64,000 nt of DNA from Epiperipatus broadwayi (GCA_028023455.1 JAQFVV010000001.1:23205401-23269400), one strand, 5' to 3'. Shown: positions 1 to 12,703, counted from the stretch's first letter. Made by a program: numbers and translations. The notes: generated by a model not told the origin, from the letters alone.

Positions 1-238
1 GCATGTTTTCTTGATCTTATCTCTTGGGTTTTATTTAATTATTTCTTTTTGGAATTTGATTGTTGATTAATTATTGACAATCAGATTAATTATGGGCAAT
101 CGAATTCCTGCGTAATCAGATATTTTTTTGTTTTATTCCTTTACTGTTTTAGTAATTATTTTTGTTCTTAAATTATTTTTAGCCGGTCAGAGACACACAT
201 TTAATTTGTGATTTTATTAGTGATTAGTAACTATTCCA
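1..238 (-). repeat. 3' LTR of the minus-strand gypsy element
   Basis: The block from base 1 is a near copy of 4567-4789. Both share the opening gcatgttttcttgatct and the end attagtaactattcca. On the minus strand the LTR begins TGGAATAG at base 238. About three bases of the other end (TGGG on the plus strand in the right copy) fall outside the window. The copies differ by small indels and substitutions, which points to an old insertion. Confidence 0.88.
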
Positions 239-252
239 ATCCTCCCCTTACT
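239..252 (-). promoter_or_regulatory. Polypurine tract of the gypsy element
   Basis: On the minus strand the purine run GTAAGGGGAGGAT ends directly against TGGAATAG, the start of the 3' LTR. A polypurine tract there primes plus-strand DNA synthesis in LTR retrotransposons. It fixes both the element's strand and the LTR boundary. Confidence 0.75.
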
Positions 253-699
253 CCAGAAATCATTTGTTTTACATGTAATCTTGTAATCTTTTTGGTTTAC
301 TTTTACTCCGTTGGGGTCTAGGCGATTTTTGCCTCTCCCTGGGTTTGTTCGTCATTTTTTGTTTCCATTTTGCTAAGATTTTGCAGTTGTACTTTTTCCT
401 CTTTTTTTTTGGCATCTGGATCTGTTTGTTCACTCTCTCTCTCTCTGCCTTGGGTTTGGTTTTCTGTTTCTTCCATGTGTGGTATTATTGTAGTTGGAAA
501 TAGCATCTCTTTAACTATTCAACAAAGAACATGGTTTATGTGTTGTTTGTATCGTTTATCCTTCCCATCTTTAATGGTTAATATTTGTCTGGATTTCTTT
601 TCCGTAATTGTACCTTCGATCTACTTCTTTTGCAATGTGTCACATAATCATATTTTTTCACCAATTTGAAATGTTCTCTGTTCACTCATATGATGGAGA

Positions 700-1450
700 T
701 GCTCATGTTTTGGTCGTAACATGTCTAATTTTGATGCGATTTCTTATCCACCAACAACTCCCCCGATGGTTTGTTGTTGTAGATGACATTGCGAGTTGAT
801 ACAGCATTGCTTCGTGTAATATTTTTTGAATGCAATTCAGAGATTTTTAAATTGCCATTTTGATTGTACAGCCATCTCCACGATGCCGTTTGACTCTGGG
901 TGATATGGGAGTGCACACATGTGTCTGATTCCATTGTCATTCAGGTATTCCTCCATATTTTGAGCTGTAAATCCTGTGGTGTTGTCAGTAACCATTACTT
1001 CTTATAATCCTTGACATCAAAATATCACTTAATAGTTTTATTGTTTCTTGTGCACTCATATTTTTGACACTGTGCTATTTGGCTCATTTTGAATATGTAT
1101 CAACTAGCACTAGCAATATCTTGTTATTAATAGGACCGGCATGGTCCATGTGGAGTCTCTGCCTTGGGCCAGAATATATATTCTTTTGGTTTCATGTTAA
1201 TGTGTGCTTGACATGCTGAGCATTTCTTAATATAATTTTCTATATTGAGTGTTATTCTTGGCCATCAGATGTAGCTGCGAGCTAGAGCTTTTGCTTGTAC
1301 TATTCTTGGGTGTTCCTTATGTAGCAAGTTTAGGACTATTCCTTCCTTTCGATGATATGACTACTCTGAATATGCAACCTTTACTAACAGACATTATTCC
1401 TATTGGTCCAAAAGGCCAGTGCCACGACTTGTGGTTTCTTTGTTAGCCAG
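700..1450 (-). pseudogene. Gypsy integrase remnant (zinc-binding and catalytic core)
   Basis: Minus-strand translation across several frames gives a cysteine pair of the HHCC zinc-binding region near 1205-1215 (KCSACQAH). A catalytic-core stretch follows at about 870-1000, reading like VTDNTTGFTAQNMEEYLND and then a PYHPESNGIVEM motif, the conserved second-Asp to Glu region of retroviral-type integrases. Stops and frame changes break it repeatedly. Its place just upstream of the polypurine tract is the normal gypsy position. Confidence 0.75.
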
Positions 1451-1487
1451 CTTTTCCTAATCCAGTTCTTTTAGCAGCCTGTATCTA

Positions 1488-1880
1488 TTATCGTCTCTTG
1501 TCCATTTTTTCACTGTTGAGGATTTCAGACTCCATAGAATCTATATAGTTGATCTCTATTTTATGCATTCGGGGTTCCCGTCTGTCTGGGTTTTTGGACA
1601 ATGCATCTACATGCTGAATTTCTCTTTCCTTGTGTACTAGTTGGTAGTCGTATGCTGTATATTCCTCCATCATAGCATTCTCGGGTTCAGGTGATCAGGG
1701 GCTAGCCTATCACTTTTTAGTATACCTAGTAATGCTTTATGATCCGTTATGATTTGAAAGGATCAGCCATATATATATTGGTGAAATTTCTTTAATCCAA
1801 ATATTATTGCCAGTGCTTCTTTGTCTATTTGACTAGTTTTTTTCAGCCTAGGAAAGAGTTCTAGATGCGTATGCAATAGG
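1488..1880 (-). pseudogene. Gypsy RNase H remnant
   Basis: A 61-residue open stretch at 1488-1673 contains YQLVHKEREIQHVDALSKNP, the C-terminal end of the retrotransposon RNase H domain (the 'H..G..N..ADALSR' region). The upstream part, to about 1880, is broken by stops but keeps short RNase H-like blocks. It lies between RT and IN as expected for gypsy elements. Confidence 0.72.
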
Positions 1881-1890
1881 TCATTCTCCG

Positions 1891-2890
1891 TTATTGCATG
1901 GATGGCAGAGGACTGCCCCCACTCACCATTCTGAGGCTTGTGGTTAAAGTTACTTCTTGATTATTGTCAAAGTATATTAACAATTTATCTGATACCAGTA
2001 GATTTTTTGTGTGGCCAAAAGCATCGTCATGTATTTTTAACCACTGCCAATTTTGATTCTTTTTAAGTAACTCAAACAAGGATTTTGCTATCTTAGCTTT
2101 ATTCTGTAGAACTGGTTTGAAGTAATTAATGAGGCCTAAAAAGGCCTGCAAATCTTTGACATTCCTTGGTGTTTTTGTCTTTTGTACAGCATTTACTTTT
2201 TCAGGTGAAGGCTGTTTTTCTTTTCCAGAGATTACATGTCCTAGAAATACTAATTATTTTGGAATTCATACACTTTTCTCAGTGTTCACTTTTATTCCAA
2301 AGTTGTTTAATTTTCTGCATATCCTAGTCACTTTTTGACACGAGCTCTCCTCAGAGTCTGCTGTTATTAATATGTCATCAAAATATGGTATGACACTCTC
2401 AAATCTCTGCAGTCATTATCAATTTTCACCTGGAATATATTTGGGGCTGTTGATATGCCAAATGACAATCTATTGCACTTAAACAATCCGAAAGATGTTG
2501 TAATTGTTCATATTTCAGCCGTTTTCTCCAACACTGGAATTTGGTGAAACGCTGAATTTAAATCCAGTTTTGCAAAATGTGATGCTTTTTGTAGGCTTGT
2601 TAATACCTCTTAGATTCGGTACCGGGTATGCTCCTTTATTTAGAAACTTATTACAGTTACTCTATAATCACCATGATGCATTTGTTTCCATTGGGTTTTG
2701 TAACTACGACTATGGGTGTTGCCCAGTTTGCTATTTCTACAGGTGTCAAAATGCCTTTATTGACCAATGAATGGATTTTCTCTTCTACTTTTGTTCTTTG
2801 AGTGTATGGTATCTTCCATGGTTTATAAATTGTGGGGTGTGCATTGTCAACTAGTTCCACCTCTACGGGGTTTGTGTCTATCATGCCTAA
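1891..2890 (-). pseudogene. Gypsy reverse transcriptase remnant
   Basis: The N-terminal RT region (2657-2884) contains KGILTPVEIANWATPIVVV followed by TKPNGNK, the conserved first RT motif. The active-site motif reads YFDD on the minus strand at 2374-2385, within VIPYFDDILITADSEES. The C-terminal connection region at 1891-2151 begins MQAFLGLINYFKPVLQNKAKI, the usual gypsy 'FLGL.NYY..F' block. All three are in the right order but in separate frames, so this is a decayed pol gene. It would have copied element RNA into DNA in cytoplasmic particles. Confidence 0.85.
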
Positions 2891-3187
2891 TTCATTGGGA
2901 AATAGGTGTGGATATTTATTTTTAATTTCTCTTCCAAGGGAGATTTTTTATTACGTTAACTTGAATTCCAATTGCTTGGAACCAGTTTCTGCCTATTATA
3001 GAGTTGAATCTCCCTTGTTCTACGTATAACGGTAATTTATATAGTTTATTACAGTATTTAACCAGAGTTTGTATTTTTCCCAATAGGTTTAATGCATTTT
3101 CGCTTACATCCTGGAATTTTACACTTTTCCAGTATTAATCAAGGGTCCGTTGCTGATAGGTCTGATATTATAGATATCCCCGAGCCA

Positions 3188-3583
3188 CTATATTTTCATT
3201 TTAACTCCACAAATTTCCAATTCGATCATAAATTGTTGTCCCTCCATGCTTATATTTGTAATAGTCAAATTATTATTTGGTTTACCTCCCCATCTCTTTT
3301 GACTCCACTCTCTTTTCCTTGATTTGTGTCTCTTAGGTTTTCTATATACGCGTGCAATGTGTCCCTTATCTCCACATTTAAAACACTTTTCTTCTCTCCA
3401 CCTGCACTTTCTTGCCCTATGGTTAGTTTTTCCACAGCAATAACATGCCATTTTATTTCCCTTTTCAAAATCTGGTTTGTGTGGGTTATTCCAATTACTG
3501 TTCATTTTATAAATCTGGGTATTTATCTCTTCATTTGTATTTTTAAAAGCTTGAGCTTGTTCACTTATTAATTCATAAACCAT
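3188..3583 (-). pseudogene. Gypsy gag nucleocapsid with zinc knuckles
   Basis: A 131-residue open stretch contains a complete CX2CX4HX4C knuckle (CYCCGKTNHRARKC) followed by CFKCGDKGHIARVY, a second knuckle whose last cysteine is now tyrosine. Basic residues surround both. The end of the stretch (MIELEICGVKMKI) is where a gypsy protease would begin, but no D-[ST]-G active site could be followed. Nucleocapsid packages element RNA. The ATG at the start is arbitrary, since gag clearly continues upstream. Confidence 0.78.
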
Positions 3584-3589
3584 TCTTTT

Positions 3590-4240
3590 CTGGATTGTGC
3601 TGATACTTTAAGTCTGTATCTGTTAATTGTTCTCTCAATTTGTCACTGTACATTTCCCAGAGTAATTGATCTAGGAGAATTTCTTCGATATATTATCCAC
3701 AATCCCTAGCCAATTCTCTAAGGGCTAAATTATAGTCTTTTATCGATTCCCCTTTAGACTGTTTCCTATTCCTTAGTTTTAACAGGCTATGTGATGGAAT
3801 GGCCAGGGGCTAAAATTCTCTCAGTTTCTTGACTAATTCTTTGTATTCTAGTTTATCAGTGGAGTCAAAAAGCTTATTTATTGACAGTTTCTATAACTCC
3901 CCCCCAAAGCATAAGAGTGCTGCCGTTTTCCTTTTGTTTTCTTGTATATCGTTCAGGGTAAAAAAGTTTTATGTTTTATATATAGTGGCCATTCTGCAGC
4001 GTTCACATCAAATTCGCTTATGGCTGTTTGTCCAAAAGACATTTTTAGTTGTTGACAAAGATCCTCGTCGGGTTTGGATCAACTGTACGACTGCACCAGT
4101 TTGTTTTGTCTTGATATTGGCTTTATCTTGACAGATACGAGTGGCAATTTTTTCAAGAATTCTACTCTGTTTCAATACCAATAATTCAATGGTTTCAATT
4201 TTATGAGAAAGTTTAATGTACATAAACAATTATTCCGGCA
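3590..4240 (-). pseudogene. Degraded upstream gag region
   Basis: The stretch between the zinc knuckles and the 5' LTR is where capsid sequence should lie. Minus-strand translation gives only short open pieces with gag-like character (for example a KESIKDY-type block near 3720-3760) and many stops. Assignment is mainly by position. Confidence 0.45.
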
Positions 4241-4563
4241 ATACATATAATTGTAAACAGATTATTAATATATTTAACATATATATAATATAGTCACTAA
4301 ATCTTGCTTACTCGCAATGTTCATGAGTATCTCCCAAGGTTCAATTTCTCACTCTGGCTAATTCTTCAGTCTTCTCGCCTTGGTGTACAAGAATTATTTT
4401 TAAGATTCTGGGTCTGCAAAAAGAAGCTGTCTTCCTTTGCTATTTCCTGTGTCTGATTTTCTATGCGAGACAACAAAATTGCCAACCCCCCCCCCCCAGA
4501 TAAAAAAAGCATTTTTTTCCCTTTGTTTTCTGGAGTAATTTCTTATTCGTTTTCTATCCCTAG

Positions 4564-4789
4564 TGGGCATGTTTTCTTGATCTTATCTCTTGGTTTTATT
4601 TAATTATTTCTTTTTGGAATTCGATTGTTGATTATTGATAATCGGATTAATTATGAGCAATCGAATTCCTGCGTAATCAAATTTTTTTTAGTTTTATTCC
4701 TTTACTGTTTTAGTAATAATTTTTGTTCTTAAATTATTTTTAGCTGGTCATTTAGAGACACATTTTATTAATGATTAGTAACTATTCCA
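4564..4789 (-). repeat. 5' LTR of the minus-strand gypsy element
   Basis: It matches the block at 1-238. With TG/CA ends it runs from 4564 (TGGGCATG on the plus strand) to 4789 (…CTATTCCA). It is shorter than the other copy because of small deletions (the other copy carries extra bases around atttaatttgtg). The adjoining interior on the minus strand (CTAGGGATAG…) did not match a tRNA primer site that I recognise. Confidence 0.85.
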
Positions 4790-5984
4790 GCTAGAAAGAC
4801 ATTGTGAGATCTCTGGAATAGTTTTTAATAGGAATTTTATTAATTAAATAATTGATTATACCTATAACTAAAAAGTTGTGTTGAGAGAATATCTGTTAGA
4901 ATTTTTACAAAAATACTTGAATTGACCAAGTCAAGGGGCAATTTAAAATTCACTTTTAGTGTGCAGTATTTGATAAGTTTAATAGGACAACTTGAATGGA
5001 TTTTTTTAAAATGTAAGACATTATGTTCTTCAGATTTAAATAGATCTTTTTTAAATTTTATTTGGCAATTGTTTTTAAGTTAATATCTTTTAAGTGAATA
5101 AGTTTTTAATGAAAAATTTGGTGTTCCAGATTTTTTTTTATATAAAAAAAACTGCATTTCTTCTTAATAGAAAAGTTATAAGAATGCATACATAAATAAA
5201 TAAAAATAATGTTTTTTATTACTTGGAAATTTGTAAGAAATTTGAACACTGGAATTGAAAGAAGTGGAGCTGCAGTCCATGCAACTTGAGTTCCAGAATT
5301 TGCCACACTACCATTTCACTAAACCAATTAGGACATCATATATATTACAGGTTAGTTGGGTTTTTTTTAATTAATGTCAAAATAATATACAGTAACTATT
5401 TACAACAAATGTTGAAATACCATCTGAAGCCAATGATGTATTTGTTTTAAATTTGTTTATACCATCTTTGCAGAAATAAAATCACTTGGTTAACTTTTAT
5501 CAATCTTCATACAATTGCCAATTGGAAACATTTGTGGCAAACTGCTTTAGATATTCTACTATACATTGGTACTTGAAAAATTATAAATATGATAATGAGC
5601 TTTGATTGGGAATAAATCTTTAATGCATGAGATAATATTTGATACAGTCACATGGATTATTTATCTTTTGAAGAGGCAGTTTTCTAATCATCTAGATATA
5701 ATCAATACATTATTTTTAAACTATATATAAACACAAATGAACAACTTTGCAAACATTTTTAATGTCACTACATTAACCTTGTCATTAAAAATATTATGTT
5801 GATTAGTTATTTCATATTCACCTATAAAATTAATTCTTGGTGTAACCTTGAATTCTGTGTAAAAGTTAAACTTAAGTAGAAAATGTTTAGGGGGAAATCA
5901 GCCAACAGAAAAGTTTTCCTCTTTTATCTTCAATTAAATTTGCTAATTAGAAATTTCATATTAATAGAGATAAAAAATTTTTTT
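4790..5984. other. No feature seen
   Basis: AT-rich sequence with short open frames only. No domain, splice pattern or repeat could be supported. Confidence 0.5.
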
Positions 5985-6248
5985 TATATTAAATGCTTGT
6001 ATTGACCACTAAAAAGAAATAAAATAATTATTTCTTCAACCACAGTAGATTTAACTCTAAATAAAAGCATGGAGGAGGTAGTCATTAATCAAGTTAATCC
6101 CTTGTTATAAAAAATAGCATTGACTTAATTAATTTCTGTACCTCCTCCCCAGGTTTTTATTTCAAGTTAAATCTAAAAACAATTGTGGTTGAAGAAACAA
6201 TTATTTGATTCTTTTAGTGCACTGTCAATAAAAGCATTTAATATATAT
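5985..6248. mobile_element. Fold-back (MITE-like) element
   Basis: The two ends are imperfect inverted repeats over roughly 100 bases each. The left arm holds ttaaatgcttgtattgacca, then tatttcttcaaccacag, then aagcatggaggaggtag. The right arm holds the complements in reverse order (tacctcctccccaggtttt, ctgtggttgaagaaa-like, then gtcaataaaagcatttaa). A spacer of about 60 bases separates the arms. No ORF is inside, which fits a non-autonomous element. No clear target duplication was found. Confidence 0.72.
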
Positions 6249-7770
6249 AAAAGATTACCTCATATATTTAGGTTATTATTAGTATTGGCACAGTAAATGA
6301 AAATGTAAAACTATATTATACTTTAAATTGACTGGACACCTATAGTTGATATATATCACTAGCTAGTTCTGCTGTAAGTTAAAATGTATACCTCTAATGT
6401 ATATATATATTTAATATGTTTACATAATAATATATGTATATAAGTGATTAAAAATATGAACTATTCATTTAAGTGAAAAGTGTTTAACATTTACTTTGAT
6501 TGAAAGTTATTTGTTTTAAAAATCCATTTGTTATTTTTAAATCATAACCTTCCAGACAGAAAACTTGTTTACATTTTTATTAACAAAAATATTTACACAA
6601 TGTTATATTTTTCAATGCTTATTAATAATTCCTATTATATATTGTGAAGGAAAATATTTTAAAACATATGAACAATACTAATAAAGGCTTCATTGCCTCA
6701 TGCATAGCAATATTTCCTTGTTGGATGAGCCAAATGTAAAAGAAAGCTAATAAAAACTGCTAAAATATAAAACAAATAAATGTCACTTATTGAATAGCTT
6801 GAAGATTTAGGTAATTGTGAATATAACAACTACATGTAATAATTAAAATTGGTGAACCCAGTGTTTTTCTCCATGTGTGCATTAAATATTTGGGCACTCT
6901 AAAATATATTACATACATGCACTTAGGTGACTAAAATATATAACAAAATATACAAATATGTTGATTCTCAAATGGCTCTGGCAGTTTAAATTTATATTTA
7001 CAATGAACTTATGAATTTGTAAGGCATCAAAGGTCCAGAGAATGCAAAGAATAAATTAAGTAAATGACTCGCTTAATGATAAAGTAGAGTATGCAATGTA
7101 TAATGAATTATCTTAATTGTAAAACAAATTGTGTAATAAAATAAGTTTATAATGATTGATGCAATACACATATCAAAGGACTTAGGTTAATAATAATATA
7201 TATTTATTGAAATAAGCATTAACTCATTAAGGTGGATAAAATGATAATTTTAATTTACCAACTGCAATCTAATATCCTATCATATTTTTATAATTCACCC
7301 TCCCCCTTTAAGATTGCAATTAGTAGATGTAATATACATTTTAAATCAAAGCATATAGTCATAAAAGGGTTAAAGATAAATTCAATAAAGTAATAAGAGT
7401 TAATATTGTTCCTTTTTTAAAAATAAAATTTATGACTTAATTCAAAAGAATATTTTTCATTAGTGTCATCACAGTTTGCGTATATATGACTTCAGCTGAC
7501 ATTCTATTGTTCGATGATGTTTCCTTTGGTATCTTTTTGCTAGTAAAAACAAACAGGGATCCATAAGCAATTTGAATCATTAGGTGATATCCAATTACTA
7601 TTTTTGTGATATTACAATTCATGGTAAATTCAATGATCTTAACTCAGCATAGCATTTGTGATATTCATTTCATTTTAATCATAAAGATACCAAATGGTGG
7701 GTGACTCATGCCTCCTCTCTAAGTTGTCTTACTCCCAGTACATATTTCTTTGCTATAATATCCTGAATAT
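6249..7770. other. No feature seen
   Basis: AT-rich intergenic sequence with short (TA)n tracts. No coding or repeat structure could be supported. Confidence 0.5.
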
Positions 7771-8415
7771 ATTTATAAAAGTATGTGGGATTCAAAATCA
7801 GACTTTCACATGACCCTCAACCTCCATGCCATCTCATATTGCTGACTCACCTGATCACATATGTTGAAAAGATAAATAATCACCAATATATGTATTTTGT
7901 GTTAAACCAGTACTCATCAGTTGGTCCAGATTACCATTACACATATATACAATCAGTGCTCAGCTTTATATTAAGATAGTCAGTCTTCATAGTTTAATGG
8001 ACAGGCTTCAAACTACTCCAACCCTTCAGCCTTCCATTTCATTGAAAATCTGATGATGGAATGCTCAAAGCCAATATTAGATTTTCAATGAAATGGAAGG
8101 CTGAAGAGTTGTGGGTTGGAGTAGTTTGAAGCCTGTCCATTAAAGTATGAAGATTGGCTATCTTAATATAAAGCTGAGCACTGATTGTATATATGTGTGG
8201 AGTTGGTAATCTGGACCAACTGATGAGTTGATTTAGCACAAAATGTGTACATTGGTGATTATTTATCTTTTCAACACGTGTGTGATCAGGTAGGTCAACA
8301 ATATGAGATATCATGGAGAGTTGAGGGTCGTATGAAAGTCTGAGTTTGAATCCCACATACATTACATATATATGCAGGTTTACGCCTGTATAGTGTATTA
8401 ATTTATAAAAGTATG
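7771..8415. mobile_element. Long fold-back element with 15-bp flanking direct repeat
   Basis: The left arm (7781-8051) and right arm (8079-8360) are inverted copies around a 27-base loop. Matching blocks include gtatgtgggattcaaaatca with its complement at 8341-8360, and cttccatttcattgaaaatc with its complement at 8080-8099. The whole is bracketed by the exact 15-bp direct repeat atttataaaagtatg at 7771-7785 and 8401-8415. That is long for a DNA transposon and is more like target-primed retroposition. The right arm ends with gagtttgaatccca, which resembles a Pol III B box, so an inverted SINE pair is possible. The open frame on the minus strand (8039-8440) shows no domain and is probably incidental. 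Confidence 0.82.
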
Positions 8416-9682
8416 GTAAAATAAACAATTTTTTAAGCAAATAAAGTCCGTGTTCTTGCTAAAATTGTTTCTGTAGCTATGGCAACATAAAATGCAGTCT
8501 TTTCCTTTCTTTAAAAACTGGCTTGTGAATCTGTGACTTTTTCTTCTAATTCTAATAAGGCATTGTTATTATTCAATAATAATTTAAACAAAAGATTCTT
8601 TTAAAACAATAAATATACATATTTATTAAACAGGATGACCTTTAATTGTTTTCTTTATATACTACAAGAAAACTAGATGGCAACGTGTACATCATAATAT
8701 ACTTACTGTTTCTTATATATATATATATATTAACTTACTGGAGAAATATTTAGTGATATATATGCTGCAAGTTGTGATCTTACATCCCATCAAGAACCAT
8801 TAAACACCCTTATTTATTTGAACACCAATATGCACAATAACAACATTCTCCTACATATAATGTAAAATAAATTATATGTATAAAGAGAAAATTACCCAAA
8901 TAAAGCGTACTCCCAAAAAATGAAAATGTTTACAAGCATTTTAGATGAGACATTTAATTGTTTATATAATTGAATATTAAACAAACATGATAAAATCCAT
9001 AAACTAAACATATAAAACTTAAATATTTATACTTTTATTATAAAACTGAACTATTGTTTAATATACACATTATAACAATAAATGAAAAAAGATGATCAGA
9101 TTTAGACACAAGTGATAATATAAAAACAAAAGAAGGAAATAATAAATAAAATTTTATTAATCTATCACACATATATGTAAATCGTAACATATGATGTAAA
9201 TAATTAACTCAATGCATGAATTTGAAGTTGCTATTTAAAAGAGTCAAATCAACTCTTGAAAAGAACAATCTCATTTTGGTGATGGCAATATATATTTGCA
9301 AATGACCCTTTGCAAAAATTAAATCAAAAACTCTTGTTGACTAATCAACATATATACTTTGTAAGCTGTAATCGAACTTGTTTGAAGGAAAAAAAGTAAA
9401 ATCTTAAGAATATCATTGAAGATGCATAAGAGCTCAAATAAAAGCAAACAGATTTAAAGTCAGCAAACTAAGGAATTTTAAATTATAAATCACAGAAATA
9501 GCTTTAAATGTATTCGATTCTTCAATAATATTTTCAATCTTTAATCAGAGAGTTATACCAACTCGAGATTCCAATAGCCAATATCTCATGGGAAGAGATG
9601 TGTCACTCGTGTAGCTTTAACCGGCAAAATCGAATTTGATTCTAAACAGTATCTATCTGTTTATGCTGAAGGCACTACCATC
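8416..9682. other. No feature seen
   Basis: AT-rich sequence with one short (TA)n tract near 8717-8733. No gene or larger repeat could be supported. Confidence 0.5.
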
Positions 9683-9824
9683 TTAACTACTTGGATGTGA
9701 AGATGAAAAGTTAACTAAAGGCATGTTATATGGAAGAGAGAAGTTAAGTTCACCATCATGCACATTCCAAAACACTCGAACCCAACCAATTGGATCATGA
9801 GCTGCAGAAATAACACTCATAATC
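9683..9824 (-). CDS. Possible terminal exon, function unknown
   Basis: A compact, GC-richer minus-strand block reads IMSVISAAHDPIGWVRVFWN followed by a further 26 residues, ending in a TAA stop at 9683-9685. A candidate acceptor (TCCTAACAG) sits immediately upstream at 9825-9827. The residue mix (Trp, His, Asp, Gly) is unlike the Phe/Ile/Asn/Lys background translation of this window. No domain is recognised, and it could equally be a fragment of an old repeat. No partner exon was identified. Confidence 0.3.
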
Positions 9825-12703
9825 CTGTTAGGACATCTTCCATTTTAGGTTGACATCGTGATTAATTTTATGTATCTTTTTTTATTTCTTTCCTATACCA
9901 TAGGTTAAGGGGCTTATAAATTCTTAATATATACTGGAAGGGGAAAAAATTATTCGCTTAATTTTAAAATAAAATATAGGGGCAGGCATGATGAATTTTG
10001 ATCATCACCAGAGTTGGAGGTCAGACTATATTTTCCAACATTAAATACCAACATTTGTACAATTACACTATTATTTGTTGTTTGTTTGTTGATACGAATC
10101 ATTTTGTTATTTACTTGTTTTTTTTATAGTATATATGACTTAAAAGTTTTAGCATGAATGTTTTTTTCTGTCATAAAAATAAATCACAATAGAAAGTGGG
10201 GATCCGAGACTACCACCACATTGTTTAATATGAATTAATAATTATGCTGGAGACAATGAATTATGATTTTACTAAACTCTAAATTAGCAAGCAAGTGTAT
10301 ATATAAATAATAAGTTTTTTTTGTTGTTGTTAGTATTGATATTGAATGATTACTCTTTGAGGCAAAAAGAGGGATTGGATTAATAAAATTCGACTGTATT
10401 GATCAAAGAATAGTCATAGATATCTAAACGAATTAATTGCTTTTGTTATAGTCTCAAATAAATTGTAATAATTGTGAATAAATTTATTAAATATATAATT
10501 TTAAATTAAAGTTGGTCATTTGCAGTTTCTTTATTCATTTATCAATTTGTTGCCCATTTGTACAATAAAGATAGTAATATGAATATTTCCTGAAGTAGGA
10601 TATGTGTATGCTCCCTAAGCTTGAATTCTAGGATAAATGGAAAATAGGGCTGGAGAAGAGAAATGAGTATACATGGAGATATTTGATGCAGGATCATATG
10701 CTAACATGTCATCTCTTAGGATTGAGATCGAGGTAGTTATGAGTAGAAATTCAGAAATCCTAGATACGCTTTCTCATCCATTCTGATGACCTATCAAGTA
10801 TACTGTTATGTAAGGCCAAGACCCATTCCATTACAATGCATTATATGAGTGAAATTTCTTAGAGAGGAAGAGTGGAGGGGGGGGGGATTACTTATTATTT
10901 AAATCATAGCAAATAAAATCTATAGCAAGTGTTATTTAAAAAATTCCACCACTTTTTCTATCTAAGAGACTAATTAACTATTTAAAAAATTAATGTTTAC
11001 TCTTACTTTCAGACATTTTAAACAAATATACAAAATTTCAACAAGTTATATTGAACTTAAGTCTGTTAAATATCAATTTTAAAATGTTAAAAAAATATTA
11101 AATTGAAGGGAAAAAATGTTACCATCTCATGAATATTATTTAAAACAAATGAAAGTTGTAAGAATTTATAATTAAGATATGTGAAATTACTTAATATTTT
11201 TCCAACTTCTATTCCATATCTAACAAACTATGTGATCTACTGAAAAGATGAGTGTTTTATATGGATTAGGCTTGAATTAGTTATATACCAGATTTCAAAT
11301 AATTCTATTGAAACCTCGATTTTTAAATTTCATTATAACTTGAAAAAGATCAAAATTTAACAAAAAACAAATTGATTTTCCAACTTCAACAATAGCATTT
11401 AAAAACAATATAAATATTAAAACACAAAATAGTATTTCCTCAAATATTAAATGAAATGTAATAAATATTAATAATGTATAACATATTTGAATCCATACTT
11501 TAAACAAAAGTTTAATTGAATCAAAATTATTGTAAATAAACACTTAAAACTTATATAACATATAAATAGTCTCACATAGTCTGAGTAACTACTATTGTGT
11601 ATTTATTTATGAATTTGTCCATGGATTTTTTGCAGGCATGTACAATCATTTCGGAAAATTTTTCTCTTGGAGACTTCGTTTTTTATATATTATTATTCTT
11701 TCAAATTAAATTATTTTGCACAAATTTTGGTTAATAATTAATACATTTGGAGATTTAAAGATCAGTTCTTTTGTACAGGTTGACTAACATCACTGGAAAA
11801 CAGCATCGAAATTAAAAAGTATGGAGATATTTAAACTTTACTGCATTGACAAGTTGAAAGATAATATTCTCAAATCAATCAACATCAGTGTACTCGCATT
11901 TCTGGCTGCTCATCCAGATAGATTTTGCTAGTCATCATAAATACTTCATTATGCTAGTAGAGGAATATCTTTTGCTTCACCATATGATATTTGCTGCATT
12001 TTGGACTTGGATGTTGCTATTCTCTAATAACAATCATGGATATAACTAGCATCACTTCAGTGTGACTAATTAGTATTTCTTGATGACGTGTTACTTATCT
12101 TTAAATCCCTGTTTTTCAAATCTTTTCTCTAGTGATGTAGTGAGATGCACTTTTGTCTAAACTCCCACATTTTTCAATTAACACTTCATATAGAAATTAT
12201 AAATATATATATATTCCTTTATAAAATTCTTTATCTTTTAATGGGATGTTATTCATTTAGCTATATTTTACTTTAATTAATTATGATATAATTTTTTTAA
12301 ACATTATTCAAAGCTTTCAATTTTTATTATAAAATTATTTTTTCATTATGGTAGTGACATTTTTATCAATTTCTTACCAAAATTATTTCAAATTCCATTT
12401 TATTTATTTTTCGTATTTTTAATTTTTTTTTTTCAATTAAGCATTGCAAACAAATTTTATTACGATATATTATTCATAAGGTGACCAAACTTCCTGTTTG
12501 AATGGGACAATCCCATTTTAAAAGTGTATATCATTGAACCATTGAATTACATCAGAACAGGCATTTGTTTCATTTTTTAACAAGCAATAAATGTTCAAAA
12601 TGTTTGTAGCAGATGATGTGACATGTCTATATGAACTGGCTTGCAAAATGTAAAATCTTGCCAATCATTTAACGCATACAAGACCTAGCACAATAGAATA
12701 ATA
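9825..12703. other. No feature supported
   Basis: AT-rich intergenic DNA. A slightly GC-richer patch at about 10590-10890 ends in a run of ten G (10877-10886). It has broken frames and no recognised domain. Confidence 0.45.

Larger units (their letters stand above)
1..4789 (-). mobile_element. Degenerate gypsy-type LTR retrotransposon
   Basis: An old Ty3/gypsy-like element lies on the minus strand between two matching LTRs. Reading the minus strand from high to low coordinates gives a degraded gag, two zinc knuckles, a short region where protease should lie, reverse transcriptase, RNase H, then an integrase zinc-binding and core region, followed by a polypurine tract and the 3' LTR. This gag-PR-RT-RH-IN order is the gypsy order (Copia would have IN before RT). 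Every domain is split by stops or frameshifts, so it is not functional. The element is shorter than a typical gypsy element, with compressed gag and no envelope-like ORF. The left target duplication cannot be checked because the 3' LTR touches the window edge. Confidence 0.88.

Noticed and set aside
8039-8440. 133-residue minus-strand open frame
   Set aside because: It lies over the right arm and loop of the fold-back element and shows no domain.
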